DNA from: DAMCZI01 sp032095175
GTDB taxonomy: Bacteria; Bacillota; Clostridia; Clostridiales; Caloramatoraceae
NCBI GenBank assembly: GCA_032095175.1
Contig: DAMCZI010000036.1
Location: 1 to 46,284 of the forward strand
Length of the DNA: 46,284 bases
Direction of reading: 5' to 3'
A program made the position numbers and the translations under genes. The notes under the pieces were generated by a model. The model saw only the letters and a list, made by a program, of their open reading frames with translations, was not told where the DNA came from and ran no database searches. Numbering within the stretch: the stretch's first letter is position 1; every line of letters starts with the position of its first letter. Below, piece after piece: positions 22,706 through 30,977 of this stretch.

Positions 22706-24394
22706 ATGGGTAAAATAGGATCCAAAATTCTTAAAATTACTATGGCAGTTTCTTTGATATTTGCGATAATATCAGGAATGACTCTTTTTATTTCTTTAAA
22801 CATGGAATATAAAAAGATGCAAAAGCATCTTACTGAAACGATTAAAACCCTTCAAGATTATGTGGATATTGATAAAGTTGAAACTGTTATTAAAAACAGA
22901 GATGCTAACTCAGAAGAATATAAAGAAATATATGATTCTCTGCTGAAAGCTAAAGCCTTCAATGATTTAAAGTATGTGTACATATTTGGTGAAAAGGATG
23001 ATAAAACTGCTTATTATTTAATGGATATTACTGAAGAACCAGAGGAAATTGGTACTGAGTATCCATTTAAGGGTGGTATGGAGGAAGCATTTAAAGGTAA
23101 TATTTCATGGGATAAAAGGCCCACTAAGGATGAATGGGGATATTTTATATCTGCGTTTTTGCCCTTAAAAAATTCTTCTGGAGAGGTCTTAGGTATTCTT
23201 GGTGTAGATGAGGACGTAACAGCATTTCAAAATATAAAGAACAGGCTTATTGGTGGATTTACAGCAGCATGTGTTATATCTATTGCATTATGCACAGCAG
23301 TATGTGTCTTATTTTCAAGAAAACTTTCAAAAAATATTAGAAAAATACAAACAAGTTTGGATAATATGTCTAAAGGAGATTTATCCTGTGAATTGAGTAT
23401 TGATAGTGGGGATGAGTTTGAGGTAATAGGAAAATCGATAGATGACTTTAGAAAAAGAACATCAATATTGGTATCAGGAATAGTAGAAATGTCAGAAAAT
23501 GTTGATGCAATTTCATCTGATGTTACTGCAAGTACCCAGGAGGTAAATGCATCTGTAGAAGAAATTACAAGCTCTGTAGATGAAATATCCTCAAGTATTC
23601 AAACACAAGCAGAGGCATCATCACAGACAGTTGAAATATCAGAAAAGTTAGCTAATAACATAACAGATACAACTTTAGAAGTTAAAAATATATATGATTT
23701 ATCTCAAAGCTCTAAAAAACTGAATGATAATCAGCTCGGTTCAATGGAAGAACTAATGAATGCATATAAGGAATCTGATAGGATAACCAATGAGGTATCG
23801 GAAAATGTTAGTCTTTTAAATGAAAAGGCTAAGCAAATAGGAAGTATAACAGATATGATTACATCAATTGCTGATCAGACAAACCTTCTTGCATTAAATG
23901 CAGCAATAGAAGCAGCAAGAGCTGGAGAAAGCGGACGAGGCTTTGCAGTTGTTGCAGAAGAGGTAAGAACTCTGGCAGAGCAATCAGCAGTTTCAACGAA
24001 GGAGATAGGTGAACTTATACAGAGCATACAGAACACAATAAAAGATGCAGCTTATAATATGGACCTGAATAAGAAGTCTTCCCAGGCACAGTATGAAATG
24101 GCCTTAAGGTTTAAAGGTGAATTCCAGCAGTTGTATGATAATATAAATTCCATAATCTCTAGAATAGAAAAAGTAGATGGTTCTATGAAGGAAGTTTTTG
24201 ACTTAAAAAACTTGGTTACTAACACCATAGAGAAAATAAATGATATGCTCACAGGTGACTCAGCTGCCATACAGCAGATAAAGGCATCTGTTGAACAGGA
24301 AAGTACAGCTGTTAATGGAGTTACTGAAAATATGTCTGAACTTTATAATAAGGTTGATAAACTAAATAAAACAATAGAGATTTTTAAGATATAG
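22706..24394 (+). CDS. Methyl-accepting chemotaxis protein
   Basis: About 562 aa. The order is TM1 at ~10-32, an extracellular sensor of ~150 residues (dCache/sCache-like, 'EYKEIYDSLLKAK' and 'LPLKNSSGEVLGILGVDEDVTAF' in parts), TM2 at ~186-208, then HAMP. The long coiled-coil signalling domain carries the conserved hairpin tip 'DQTNLLALNAAIEAARAGE' and 'GFAVVAEEVRTLAEQS'. The 'PLKNSSGEVLGILGVD' block is typical of single Cache domains, suggesting a small-molecule ligand. ATG 22706 follows GGGGGTGAAGG; the upstream in-frame start at 22634 would add an untypical leader. No che operon is nearby, so it is an orphan receptor. Confidence 0.92.
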   Translation: MGKIGSKILKITMAVSLIFAIISGMTLFISLNMEYKKMQKHLTETIKTLQDYVDIDKVETVIKNRDANSEEYKEIYDSLLKAKAFNDLKYVYIFGEKDDKTAYYLMDITEEPEEIGTEYPFKGGMEEAFKGNISWDKRPTKDEWGYFISAFLPLKNSSGEVLGILGVDEDVTAFQNIKNRLIGGFTAACVISIALCTAVCVLFSRKLSKNIRKIQTSLDNMSKGDLSCELSIDSGDEFEVIGKSIDDFRKRTSILVSGIVEMSENVDAISSDVTASTQEVNASVEEITSSVDEISSSIQTQAEASSQTVEISEKLANNITDTTLEVKNIYDLSQSSKKLNDNQLGSMEELMNAYKESDRITNEVSENVSLLNEKAKQIGSITDMITSIADQTNLLALNAAIEAARAGESGRGFAVVAEEVRTLAEQSAVSTKEIGELIQSIQNTIKDAAYNMDLNKKSSQAQYEMALRFKGEFQQLYDNINSIISRIEKVDGSMKEVFDLKNLVTNTIEKINDMLTGDSAAIQQIKASVEQESTAVNGVTENMSELYNKVDKLNKTIEIFKI

Positions 24395-24397
24395 CAT

Positions 24398-24424
24398 AAA
24401 TCCCATGCCGTTGGCATGGGATTT
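24398..24424. terminator. Bidirectional terminator between chemoreceptor and EamA genes
   Basis: AAATCCCATGCC (24398-24409), loop GTT and GGCATGGGATTT (24413-24424) form a perfect 12-bp stem with A/T flanks, between convergent genes. Confidence 0.88.
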
Positions 24425-24448
24425 TAATATTCAAGCAAATATAGAAAG

Positions 24449-25321
24449 CTATTTTTCCTTCTTTAAAGTGATTATAGAGTATATTGCAAGAAGTATTCCT
24501 CCAATTTGCACTGGATATATAGTCTCATTCATGAACAAAAATGAGAATATTGCTGATGAAGGAAGTTCAAGAGTACTTATTATAGAGGTTGTTACAGGCC
24601 CTATGTATTTAATTGCGCCATATAGAAGTGTAAGGGGTATTATTTCGCAAAAAAATGCAAGGCAAGCTGCGTTTTGTATTGATGCAATTGAAAGGATTTT
24701 TAGCTTTGGTATAAAACCAGGGTTAAAAATCAAAAGAACAATAAGAGAAAAAATAGTTGTATATAAGGTTATAACAATTGGAGGAACTTCTTCAACTATT
24801 TTTTCAGAGTATATGTTCATAAAAGCATAGAAAATTGCTGCAAGTATTCCATAAGCAATTCCGAGTATGCTAATAGATTTAAGGGAAGCTCCATTAAAAA
24901 TATTTAAAACCATAAGTGAACCAATAAATGTGCCTGTTATAGCAAAAACCTTGCGCTTGGATATTTTCTCTTTTAAAAATATTGAAGAGTAGGCAGCAAC
25001 CATTGCAGGATATGTGTATAAAAGCATTGTTGCTGTTGATACACTAAGATATTTGAATGAAGAATAGAAAAACACAGTCATAAGAGTATTTCCAATTACA
25101 CCTTGAATAGCTAACTTCTTAAGCATTGGTTTTGAAGGAAGCATTTCCTTCCTATATTTTATAATGCATATAAAAGTCAGTATAACTGTTGCTATTATGT
25201 ACTGAAGCATTAATAATTCAACAGGACTAAAATTGTCAGAGTATCCGCTTTTGACAAATATGCCTGCTGACCCAAAAAATACTGCGGATATAATAGCATA
25301 TAAATATCCCTTTACTTTCAT
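24449..25321 (-). CDS. EamA/DMT family transporter (second copy)
   Basis: 290 aa with ten helices in two EamA repeats: 'LYAIISAVFFGSAGIFVK' at the N-terminus and 'GIAYGILAAIFYAFMNIYSEK' at the start of the second half. It ends 'GGILLAIYSIITLKKEK'. GGGGG lies 7 nt upstream of the ATG at 25321. Likely an exporter or permease for amino acids or other small metabolites; no neighbour gives a clue to the substrate. In the 197 nt upstream (25322-25518) I see only AT-rich sequence and the peroxiredoxin terminator. Confidence 0.88.
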   Translation of the reverse strand: MKVKGYLYAIISAVFFGSAGIFVKSGYSDNFSPVELLMLQYIIATVILTFICIIKYRKEMLPSKPMLKKLAIQGVIGNTLMTVFFYSSFKYLSVSTATMLLYTYPAMVAAYSSIFLKEKISKRKVFAITGTFIGSLMVLNIFNGASLKSISILGIAYGILAAIFYAFMNIYSEKIVEEVPPIVITLYTTIFSLIVLLIFNPGFIPKLKILSIASIQNAACLAFFCEIIPLTLLYGAIKYIGPVTTSIISTLELPSSAIFSFLFMNETIYPVQIGGILLAIYSIITLKKEK

Positions 25322-25472
25322 TTTAAACCCCCGTATTTTATTTAATCTTATATGAGTCCAAATGGCAATCCTAATAGATTATTATATTATTAATTAATAT
25401 ATTATATATTACCATAGGTTATTTAGTCCAAAAGTATTATACCATATTAAAGAGGCAGTATTAAATATTATA

Positions 25473-25516
25473 AAAATAGCAATCCTTCTACTTAAAAGTA
25501 GAGGAATTGCTATTTT
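25473..25516 (-). terminator. Terminator of the peroxiredoxin gene
   Basis: On the minus strand AAAATAGCAATTCCTCTACTT pairs with its near-complement around a short loop, then ends in TATTTTTATAA. It begins just after the stop at 25519. Confidence 0.85.
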
Positions 25517-25518
25517 AT

Positions 25519-26019
25519 TTATGTAAGGGTAGGGGCTCCTACTTCCCAATTTACTGGGCATGCTTTTTTAGTTTGGAGAGCTGCAAGAACTCGTAATACT
25601 TCATTTATATTTCTTCCTACAGCTGTATCATTTACATTAATATATCGGATCATTCCTTCAGGATCGATTATAAATGTTCCTCTAAGGGCTATTCCTTCCT
25701 CTTCCATTAGAACACAGTAATCCCTTGACAGGGTTTTGTTGTAGTCTGCAACTAATGGGAAATCTACTCCGCCAATTGATTTAGCCCATGCTTCATGGGT
25801 TGGGACACTATCAGTGTTGGCACCAATTACAACGGCATTAAATTTTTCAAACTCCTTTAACCTACGGTTAAACTCTGGTACTTCAGTACTTCAAATGGGG
25901 GTAAAATCCAGGGGATAAAAGAAAAGAACCTTCCATTTGCCACTATAGTTTTTTAAAGAAATACTTCCCTTTGTGCTGTCTAGTGTAAAGTCGGGAGCAT
26001 TCATACCAATTTTCAACAC
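25519..26019 (-). CDS. prxU: Selenocysteine-containing 2-Cys-type peroxiredoxin (in-frame UGA)
   Basis: A 166-aa peroxiredoxin read through an in-frame TGA at 25893-25891 (codon 43). The TGA sits exactly at the peroxidatic position: the sequence reads FYPLDFTPI-U-STEVPEF, where relatives have DFTPVC[ST]TE. The frame is open on both sides, from 'IGMNAPDFTLDSTKG' to the C-terminal 'ACPVNWEVGAPTL' with the resolving Cys154. 'HEAWAKSIGGVDFPLVAD' and 'LRGTFIIDPEG' are standard Prx blocks. An SECIS-like hairpin follows the UGA at the accepted spacing. The start is GTG 26019, 7 nt after AGGAGG (TTG 26016 is an alternative). An ordinary gene call shows only the last 62 aa and would misread it as a fragment. 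It reduces peroxides with an electron donor such as thioredoxin or an AhpF/AhpD-type partner. It needs the SelA/B/C/D machinery, which is not in this window. Confidence 0.88.
25856..25893 (-). promoter_or_regulatory. Candidate bacterial SECIS element with its UGA
   Basis: After the UGA (25893-25891) come 25 nt, and then the apical loop GUA (25865-25863). The loop closes a perfect 7-bp stem, UUUAACC/GGUUAAA (25872-25866 and 25862-25856). A small loop starting with G and lying 16-37 nt from the UGA is the accepted bacterial SECIS pattern. The bases around the UGA also contain the direct repeat TGAAGTAC-TGAAGTAC. Confidence 0.75.
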
Positions 26020-26040
26020 AAAAACTCCTCCTTAAACTAT

Positions 26041-26070
26041 TTTACAAAGTATATTATTATCCAATATAAT
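26041..26070 (+). promoter_or_regulatory. Predicted promoter of the DUF1294 gene
   Basis: TTTACA (26041-26046), an 18-bp spacer and TATAAT (26065-26070), 34 nt before the start codon. The 85-bp region is shared with the divergent peroxiredoxin gene. Confidence 0.6.
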
Positions 26071-26104
26071 GAAACTATACATATTTAAAAGGGGAGTGAT
26101 ATTA

Positions 26105-26371
26105 GTGAGATTCTTTATATATTATCTGGTTGTTATAAATAGTATTTCTTTTGTTACGATGTGGTATGATAAAAAACAGGCAAAAAAACATGGCTGGAGA
26201 GTGCCGGAAGCAAGAATATTCATGCTTGCAGCTTTGCTGGGGGGGCCAGGAGTTTTATTTGGAATGTTTATTTTCAGACATAAAACAAAGCATTTAAAGT
26301 TCTTATTTGGTATACCATGTATAATCTTTCTGCAAGCTATTATAGTACTAAGGATTTTAGGAATATTGTAG
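26105..26371 (+). CDS. DUF1294 membrane protein
   Basis: About 88 aa of the DUF1294 family. A first helix 'FFIYYLVVINSISFVTMWYD' is followed by the conserved basic segment 'KKQAKKHGWRVPEA', a second helix with 'LLGGPGVLFGMF', then 'FRHKTKHLKF' and a third helix to the C-terminus. The function is unknown; these proteins sit in the cytoplasmic membrane. GTG 26105 with GGGGAG 8 nt upstream is preferred to the longer reading from 26069. Confidence 0.88.
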   Translation: MRFFIYYLVVINSISFVTMWYDKKQAKKHGWRVPEARIFMLAALLGGPGVLFGMFIFRHKTKHLKFLFGIPCIIFLQAIIVLRILGIL

Positions 26372-26485
26372 AGCATGTAAATATAAATATTGTATCACAT
26401 GAAAGTTTTTAAATAACATAGTATTGAAGGCTGAAGCATTGTATATTTATGAAATTGATGTACAATAGTAATGTACTAAAGTTAT

Positions 26486-26598
26486 ATTAATCGCACTAAA
26501 GATTTTGCATTGGGTGTAGTGCGATTAATAAATTAAGGATATGATTTCGCAAAAATGTTTTAGTCTGAATGGTACAGAACATTTTTACAAATCATATA
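26486..26598 (+). repeat. Dispersed two-hairpin repeat, copy C
   Basis: Stem 1 is a perfect 13-bp ATTAATCGCACTA/TAGTGCGATTAAT. Then come the linker AAATTAAGGATATG and stem 2, where AAAAATGTT pairs with AACATTTTT. In other copies the same stem 2 positions read ATAAATG/CATTTAT, a compensatory change. It fills most of the 257-nt gap upstream of pgi. Confidence 0.8.
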
Positions 26599-26628
26599 TT
26601 AAAGTGTTTTAGAAAGGAAGGGTATAAG

Positions 26629-27978
26629 ATGAATAATATTAGTATTGATTATTCAAAAGCATTAAGTTTTATTAATGAAAAGGACATAGAAGCATTAAAG
26701 GAAAATATATTCGATGCCCATGACAAACTACATAACAAAACCGGTTTGGGAAATGAATTCTTGGGTTGGTTGGGTTTACCTGAAAGTTATGATAAAAATG
26801 AATTTAATAGAATCAAGGAAGCTGCTGAGAGGATAAAATCAAATTCCGATGTTCTTATTGTTATTGGAATTGGTGGTTCATACCTGGGCGCAAGGGCAGT
26901 TATAGAAATGTTAAGTCACAGCTTTTATAACAACCTTCCATGCAGTAAAAGAAAGACTCCGCGAATATATTATGTAGGAAATAATATTAGCCCAATATAT
27001 CTTAAGGATATATTCGATGTTATTGAGGGAAAGGATATATCAGTTAATGTTATATCAAAATCTGGAACAACTACTGAGCCTGCAATAGCATTTAGAGTAT
27101 TTAAGGATTATGTAGAAAAAAAATATGGAAAGGAAGAAGCTAAAAAAAGGATTTTTGCTACTACAGACAGTAAGAAGGGTGCATTAAAGGGATTAGCTGA
27201 TTCTGAAGGATATGAATGCTTTGTTATACCAGACAATGTTGGAGGAAGATATTCAGTTTTAACGGCTGTAGGGCTTCTACCAATAGCTGTAAGTGGTATG
27301 AATATAGATAGTCTCATGGCTGGAGCCAGGGAGGCAATGGATGAATATTCAGTAAAGGATATAAAAAACAATACCTGCTATCTATATGCAGCTATTAGAA
27401 ATGCCCTTTATAGAAAGGGAAAGGGAATAGAGATTATGGCAAACTTTGAACCATCAATGCATTATTTTGCAGAGTGGTGGAAACAGCTTTATGGTGAAAG
27501 TGAAGGTAAGAACAAACTCGGTATTTTCCCTGCTGCAGTTGATTTTACAACAGACCTTCATTCCATGGGGCAGTATATACAGGATGGAGTTAGGAATTTA
27601 TTTGAAACATTTATTGATATAGAAAAACCAAGATATGATTATGAAATAGGAATGGATCCGGAGAACATAGACGGATTAAACTTTCTTGCAGGAAAGACGA
27701 TGAATTATGTAAATAAAAGAGCTATGGAGGGAACTGCCATTGCACATGAAGATGGAGGAGTTCCAAACATAACAATAAAGATTCCTGAAATGAATGAGCA
27801 TAATTGTGGAAAGCTTATATACATGTTTGAAAAAGCATGTGGAATAAGTGGATATGTTCTTGGTGTGAACCCCTTTGATCAACCTGGAGTTGAAGAATAC
27901 AAAAAGAATATGTTTGCCCTTCTTGGAAAACCAGGCTATGAAGAGAGAGGGGAACAATTGCAAAAGAGAATAAAATAA
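26629..27978 (+). CDS. pgi: Glucose-6-phosphate isomerase
   Basis: 449-aa cytosolic enzyme interconverting glucose 6-phosphate and fructose 6-phosphate, the usual length for Firmicutes. Motifs are 'IVIGIGGSYLGARAV' (sugar phosphate loop ~83-97), 'VISKSGTTTEPAIAFR' (phosphate-binding), 'NVGGRYSVLTAVGLLP', the catalytic Glu in 'QLYGESEGKN' and the conserved His/Lys near the C-terminus ('PFDQPGVEEYKKNMF'). ATG 26629 follows GAAAGGAAGGG; the 20 residues upstream in frame are intergenic repeat. It stands alone between repeat copy C and a strong terminator. Confidence 0.97.
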   Translation: MNNISIDYSKALSFINEKDIEALKENIFDAHDKLHNKTGLGNEFLGWLGLPESYDKNEFNRIKEAAERIKSNSDVLIVIGIGGSYLGARAVIEMLSHSFYNNLPCSKRKTPRIYYVGNNISPIYLKDIFDVIEGKDISVNVISKSGTTTEPAIAFRVFKDYVEKKYGKEEAKKRIFATTDSKKGALKGLADSEGYECFVIPDNVGGRYSVLTAVGLLPIAVSGMNIDSLMAGAREAMDEYSVKDIKNNTCYLYAAIRNALYRKGKGIEIMANFEPSMHYFAEWWKQLYGESEGKNKLGIFPAAVDFTTDLHSMGQYIQDGVRNLFETFIDIEKPRYDYEIGMDPENIDGLNFLAGKTMNYVNKRAMEGTAIAHEDGGVPNITIKIPEMNEHNCGKLIYMFEKACGISGYVLGVNPFDQPGVEEYKKNMFALLGKPGYEERGEQLQKRIK

Positions 27979-27980
27979 AT

Positions 27981-28028
27981 AAAATTAACCCCCAAAGCTT
28001 AAAATATGAGTCTTTGGGGGTTAATTTT
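27981..28028. terminator. Bidirectional terminator after pgi
   Basis: AAAATTAACCCCCAAAG (27981-27997) and CTTTGGGGGTTAATTTT (28012-28028) form a perfect 17-bp stem. The 3' arm overlaps the stop codon of the minus-strand gene at 28027. Confidence 0.92.
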
Positions 28029-28299
28029 ATTTGTTCTCTTCTTCAATTATTTCTATTTCGAACCTATCAAAGTCTATTTCTTCGATGAAATTATCCTGAC
28101 TGAATGAGGTTTTACTTATTCTATTGAATTCTTCAAGATTCTTTGGAAGCCAATAGGGTTTTTGTATGTCAAATTTATTGCAAATCTCAATTATGCATTT
28201 TTTAAGCTGCTGCTGAAATTCAATATCTTCATTGCAGATAGCTTCTTCATGAATTTTTATTTTATTATTCTTTATTATCTTTCCCCAAAGTCTAAGCAT
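28027..28299 (-). CDS. Small conserved clostridial protein, unknown function
   Basis: About 90 aa, acidic, without membrane segments or Cys pairs. It begins MLRLWGKIIKNNKI and ends with the acidic block 'NFIEEIDFDRFEIEIIEEENK' (in parts). The central 'KPYWLPKNLEEFNRISKTSFSQDNF' region looks conserved in clostridia as far as I recall, but I can give no function or firm domain name. GAGG lies 9 nt before the chosen ATG at 28299; the ATG at 28308 overlaps the site. Confidence 0.65.
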   Translation of the reverse strand: MLRLWGKIIKNNKIKIHEEAICNEDIEFQQQLKKCIIEICNKFDIQKPYWLPKNLEEFNRISKTSFSQDNFIEEIDFDRFEIEIIEEENK

Positions 28300-28493
28300 T
28301 TGCACCATCCTCTACAGTAATATAAACAACTTCAAGTTGCTATTTAGAATAGTATATCAAAAAAAATCTTCAATTAAAACAGAATATAAGTAAAAAGAGA
28401 GGTATAGTTCTTAAAAAAATATTAATGGATAGCCTGACTAATAATATGGAATAGGATATAATATATTGTATATATGTTTGAAGGAGGCTGTTC

Positions 28494-28835
28494 ATGGATA
28501 TTAAGATTACTGCAATTGCAGGTGAAAAAATAAAGGAAGAATTAAAAAAGGTTGATGGTAACCTGATGGTTAGAATATATGTTGAGGCTGTTGCCTGTTC
28601 AAGGGCGAAGTTTGGAATTGCCTTTGATGAGTTAAAGGATGGCGATGAAATAACTGAGGTTGATGGAATAAAAATAGTTACTGATACACAGTATATCCCT
28701 AAATACTCAGAGGGTATATCTATTGATTATGTAACTGGAGAACGTGAGGGTTTTATAATTAAGTCTCTTAATGTAGTGTCTGGTGGATGCTCAGGAGGGT
28801 GCTCTAGTGGTTGTTCAGGATGCCATAAAAAATAG
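28494..28835 (+). CDS. HesB/IscA-like protein with Cys-rich C-terminus
   Basis: 113 aa of the HesB-like (A-type Fe-S carrier fold) family. 'ITAIAGEKIKEELKK' and 'GIAFDELKDGDE.....VDGIKIVTD' match the fold. The canonical IscA cysteines (GxxCxG...CGCG) are absent: one Cys occurs in 'VEAVACSRAKFG', and the C-terminus is 'SGGCSGGCSSGCSGCHKK' with four closely spaced Cys. Some clostridial HesB-like proteins end in a Cys or selenocysteine cluster of this type. Here the ORF ends at TAG with no UGA, so it is not a selenoprotein. A metal or sulfide-binding role is likely. AAGGAGG lies before ATG 28494. Confidence 0.8.
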   Translation: MDIKITAIAGEKIKEELKKVDGNLMVRIYVEAVACSRAKFGIAFDELKDGDEITEVDGIKIVTDTQYIPKYSEGISIDYVTGEREGFIIKSLNVVSGGCSGGCSSGCSGCHKK

Positions 28836-28844
28836 GTAACATAC

Positions 28845-28874
28845 TTGACAATTATATTATTTATGTTATATATT
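28845..28874 (+). promoter_or_regulatory. Promoter of the T-box-glyS unit
   Basis: A perfect TTGACA (28845-28850), then TATATT (28869-28874) with an 18-bp spacer, or TATATA with 16 bp. It lies about 35-40 nt before the T-box structure. Confidence 0.7.
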
Positions 28875-28910
28875 TAAAAATAATACATAAATAATAAGTT
28901 TTAAATACGA

Positions 28911-29088
28911 TGATGGGAAGGAGTAGCTGAAGGGTTCAGTTTTAGCGAATCGGTGAGGGTGCAAGACCGGTATTGGATTTCAGTGAAGGGCGTCCTTGAG
29001 TGTTGAGTACAGAGTGGGCAATATGCCAACTAGGGTGGAACCGCGGAAGTAACCTTTCGTCCCTTTTATTGGGATGGAGGGTTTTTTT
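28911..29088 (+). promoter_or_regulatory. Glycine-type T-box riboswitch with terminator
   Basis: tRNA-sensing leader of glyS. Stem I is closed by AAGGA (28918-28922) and TCCTT (28993-28997). The specifier loop shows the AGTA/GAA loop-E pair and then codon GGC (28989-28991) followed by a purine, matching glycine. The distal arm contains GGTGCAAG. The T-box itself, AGGGTGGAACCGCG, is at 29032-29045. The terminator pairs 29051-29063 with 29071-29083 and ends in seven T's. Uncharged tRNA-Gly should stabilise the antiterminator and turn glyS on. Confidence 0.95.
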
Positions 29089-29141
29089 ATATTTAGGCTG
29101 CGGCTCAAAAAAATAATATTGCATGTTAGGAGGTTATAAAC

Positions 29142-30533
29142 ATGGCTGTAGAAAAGACTATGGATAAGGTTGTATCTTTATGTAAAGGAAGAGGATTTGT
29201 TTTCCCGGGTTCGGAGATTTATGGAGGACTTGCAAATACATGGGATTATGGCCCACTAGGTGTTGAATTTAAGAACAATGTTAAAAAAGCATGGTGGAAA
29301 AAGTTTATACAGGAGTCACCATATAATGTTGGAGTTGACTGTGCGATTCTTATGAATCCTCAGGTTTGGGTTGCCTCAGGACACGTTGGTGGATTCAGTG
29401 ATCCTCTAATGGACTGTAAGGAATGTAAAACACGTTATAGAGCAGATAAGCTGATAGAGGATTACATGAAGGCTAATGGTGAAGATAATCCTGCAGTTGA
29501 TGGATGGACTAATGAAAAAATGATGGAATATATAAAGGAACATAACGTAAAATGTCCTGAATGTGGAGCTCATAACTACACAGATATTAGAAAGTTTAAC
29601 CTTATGTTTAAGACATTCCAGGGAGTAACTGAGGATTCAAAATCAGAGGTTTATTTAAGACCAGAAACAGCACAGGGTATATTTGTTAACTTCAAAAATG
29701 TTCTAAGAACATCAAGAAAGAAGCTACCTTTTGGTATTGGACAGATAGGAAAATCCTTTAGGAATGAAATAACTCCAGGTAACTTTACCTTCAGAACAAG
29801 AGAGTTTGAACAAATGGAACTTGAATTTTTCTGCAAACCAGGTGAGGAGCTTAATTGGTTTGATTACTGGAGAAGTTACTGTAAGAATTGGCTTTTAAGC
29901 CTTGGAATGAAGGAAGAAAACATGAGGTTAAGAGACCATGATAAGGAAGAACTTTCTCACTATAGTAATGCAACAACTGATATAGAATATCTCTTCCCAT
30001 TTGGATGGGGTGAACTATGGGGTATTGCAAGCAGAACTGATTTCGATTTAAAGCAGCATATAAATCTTTCAGGAGAAGAGCTTTCATACCTTGATCCTCA
30101 GACAAATGAAAAGGTTATTCCATACTGTATTGAGCCTTCAGTTGGTGCTGATAGAGTTGCTCTTGCATTCTTGGTTGAAGCATATGATGAGGAGCAGATT
30201 GGAGAAGGAGATACAAGAGTTGTAATGAAGCTACACCCAGCTCTAGCTCCATTTAAGGCAGCAGTACTTCCACTTTCCAAGAAGCTTTCAGAGGGTGCAC
30301 AGAAGGTTTATGCCTTACTTGCAAAGAAGTTCATGGTTGACTATGATGAGGCTGGAAGTATAGGAAAGAGATACAGAAGAGAGGATGAAATAGGAACTCC
30401 ATTCTGCATTACCTATGATTTTGACTCTGAAAATGATAACAGTGTAACAGTTCGTGACAGAGATACAATGCAGCAGGTAAGAATACCAATTGATGAACTT
30501 GTAAAATATATAGAGGATAGGTTAGAGTTTTAA
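29142..30533 (+). CDS. glyS: Glycine--tRNA ligase (single-chain, class II)
   Basis: 463 aa, the homodimeric eukaryote/archaea-like GlyRS used by many Firmicutes and distinct from the alpha/beta GlyQS pair. It has 'SEIYGGLANTWDYGPLG' near the N-terminus, a zinc-ribbon-like pair 'CKECKT...' and 'CPECGAHNYTDI' at ~87 and ~137, motif 2 in 'GKSFRNEITP', motif 3 in 'EPSVGADRVALAFL' and the C-terminal anticodon-binding domain (~360-463). ATG 29142 follows TTAGGAGG. It charges tRNA-Gly and is controlled by the T-box directly upstream. Confidence 0.97.
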   Translation: MAVEKTMDKVVSLCKGRGFVFPGSEIYGGLANTWDYGPLGVEFKNNVKKAWWKKFIQESPYNVGVDCAILMNPQVWVASGHVGGFSDPLMDCKECKTRYRADKLIEDYMKANGEDNPAVDGWTNEKMMEYIKEHNVKCPECGAHNYTDIRKFNLMFKTFQGVTEDSKSEVYLRPETAQGIFVNFKNVLRTSRKKLPFGIGQIGKSFRNEITPGNFTFRTREFEQMELEFFCKPGEELNWFDYWRSYCKNWLLSLGMKEENMRLRDHDKEELSHYSNATTDIEYLFPFGWGELWGIASRTDFDLKQHINLSGEELSYLDPQTNEKVIPYCIEPSVGADRVALAFLVEAYDEEQIGEGDTRVVMKLHPALAPFKAAVLPLSKKLSEGAQKVYALLAKKFMVDYDEAGSIGKRYRREDEIGTPFCITYDFDSENDNSVTVRDRDTMQQVRIPIDELVKYIEDRLEF

Positions 30534-30556
30534 TTCATATGTAAGGAGGGAATACT

Positions 30557-30931
30557 ATGGAAGCAAGCAGTCTTGTATTAATGAACAGGGTAGATAGCAT
30601 CCTTGAAAAGGAACTTGGAAGCTATGAGATAGAAGAAGGTCTAGAATTGGTTTATAAGGCCTTTGTTGAAAATGGTAAAGTTTATTTATTTTTAACCGTT
30701 GACAGAGATGTAAATGATGAACAGTATAACGATATATTTGATAATTATAATGTTGATGAGATATCAAATATGGGATTTGATGTTAGTGAGGTTGAAGAGG
30801 AATATAATCCAGTATGGCAGGTGAATTTTGAATTTAAAGATGACCATGATGAAATGGAGGAAGTGTTAAATTCAATAATAGCTTATCATAATGAGGAAAT
30901 TAAAAGAGTATTTGCGGAAATTGCAGAGTAA
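30557..30931 (+). CDS. Small acidic conserved protein (DUF6762-like)
   Basis: 124 aa, acidic, no Cys, no membrane segment. It begins 'SSLVLMNRVDSILEKELGSYEIEEG' (in parts) and has 'LTVDRDVNDEQYNDIFDNYN'. The opening 'SLVLM....LEKELGSYEI' pattern matches, from memory, a clostridial family annotated DUF6762, with no known function. GGAGGG lies before ATG 30557, 23 nt after glyS, so it is co-transcribed with glyS and falls under T-box control. A strong terminator follows. Confidence 0.7.
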   Translation: MEASSLVLMNRVDSILEKELGSYEIEEGLELVYKAFVENGKVYLFLTVDRDVNDEQYNDIFDNYNVDEISNMGFDVSEVEEEYNPVWQVNFEFKDDHDEMEEVLNSIIAYHNEEIKRVFAEIAE

Positions 30932-30940
30932 TAGAACTTT

Positions 30941-30977
30941 GTATAAAAAAATCAGGCATTGCCTGATTTTTTTATAC
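30941..30977. terminator. Bidirectional terminator after the glyS operon
   Basis: A 16-bp perfect stem (30941-30956 against 30962-30977) with loop CATTG contains runs of A and T on both sides. It overlaps the last codons of the convergent gene at 30972. Confidence 0.92.

Noticed and set aside
25519..25707. 62-aa stand-alone fragment as a separate gene or a pseudogene
   Set aside because: The upstream frame is open and in register on the other side of a single UGA located at the catalytic position, with an SECIS-like stem. Selenocysteine decoding explains it better than truncation or decay.
28494..28835. HesB-like protein as a selenoprotein
   Set aside because: The frame closes at TAG after CHKK, and no in-frame UGA with an SECIS-like stem is present.
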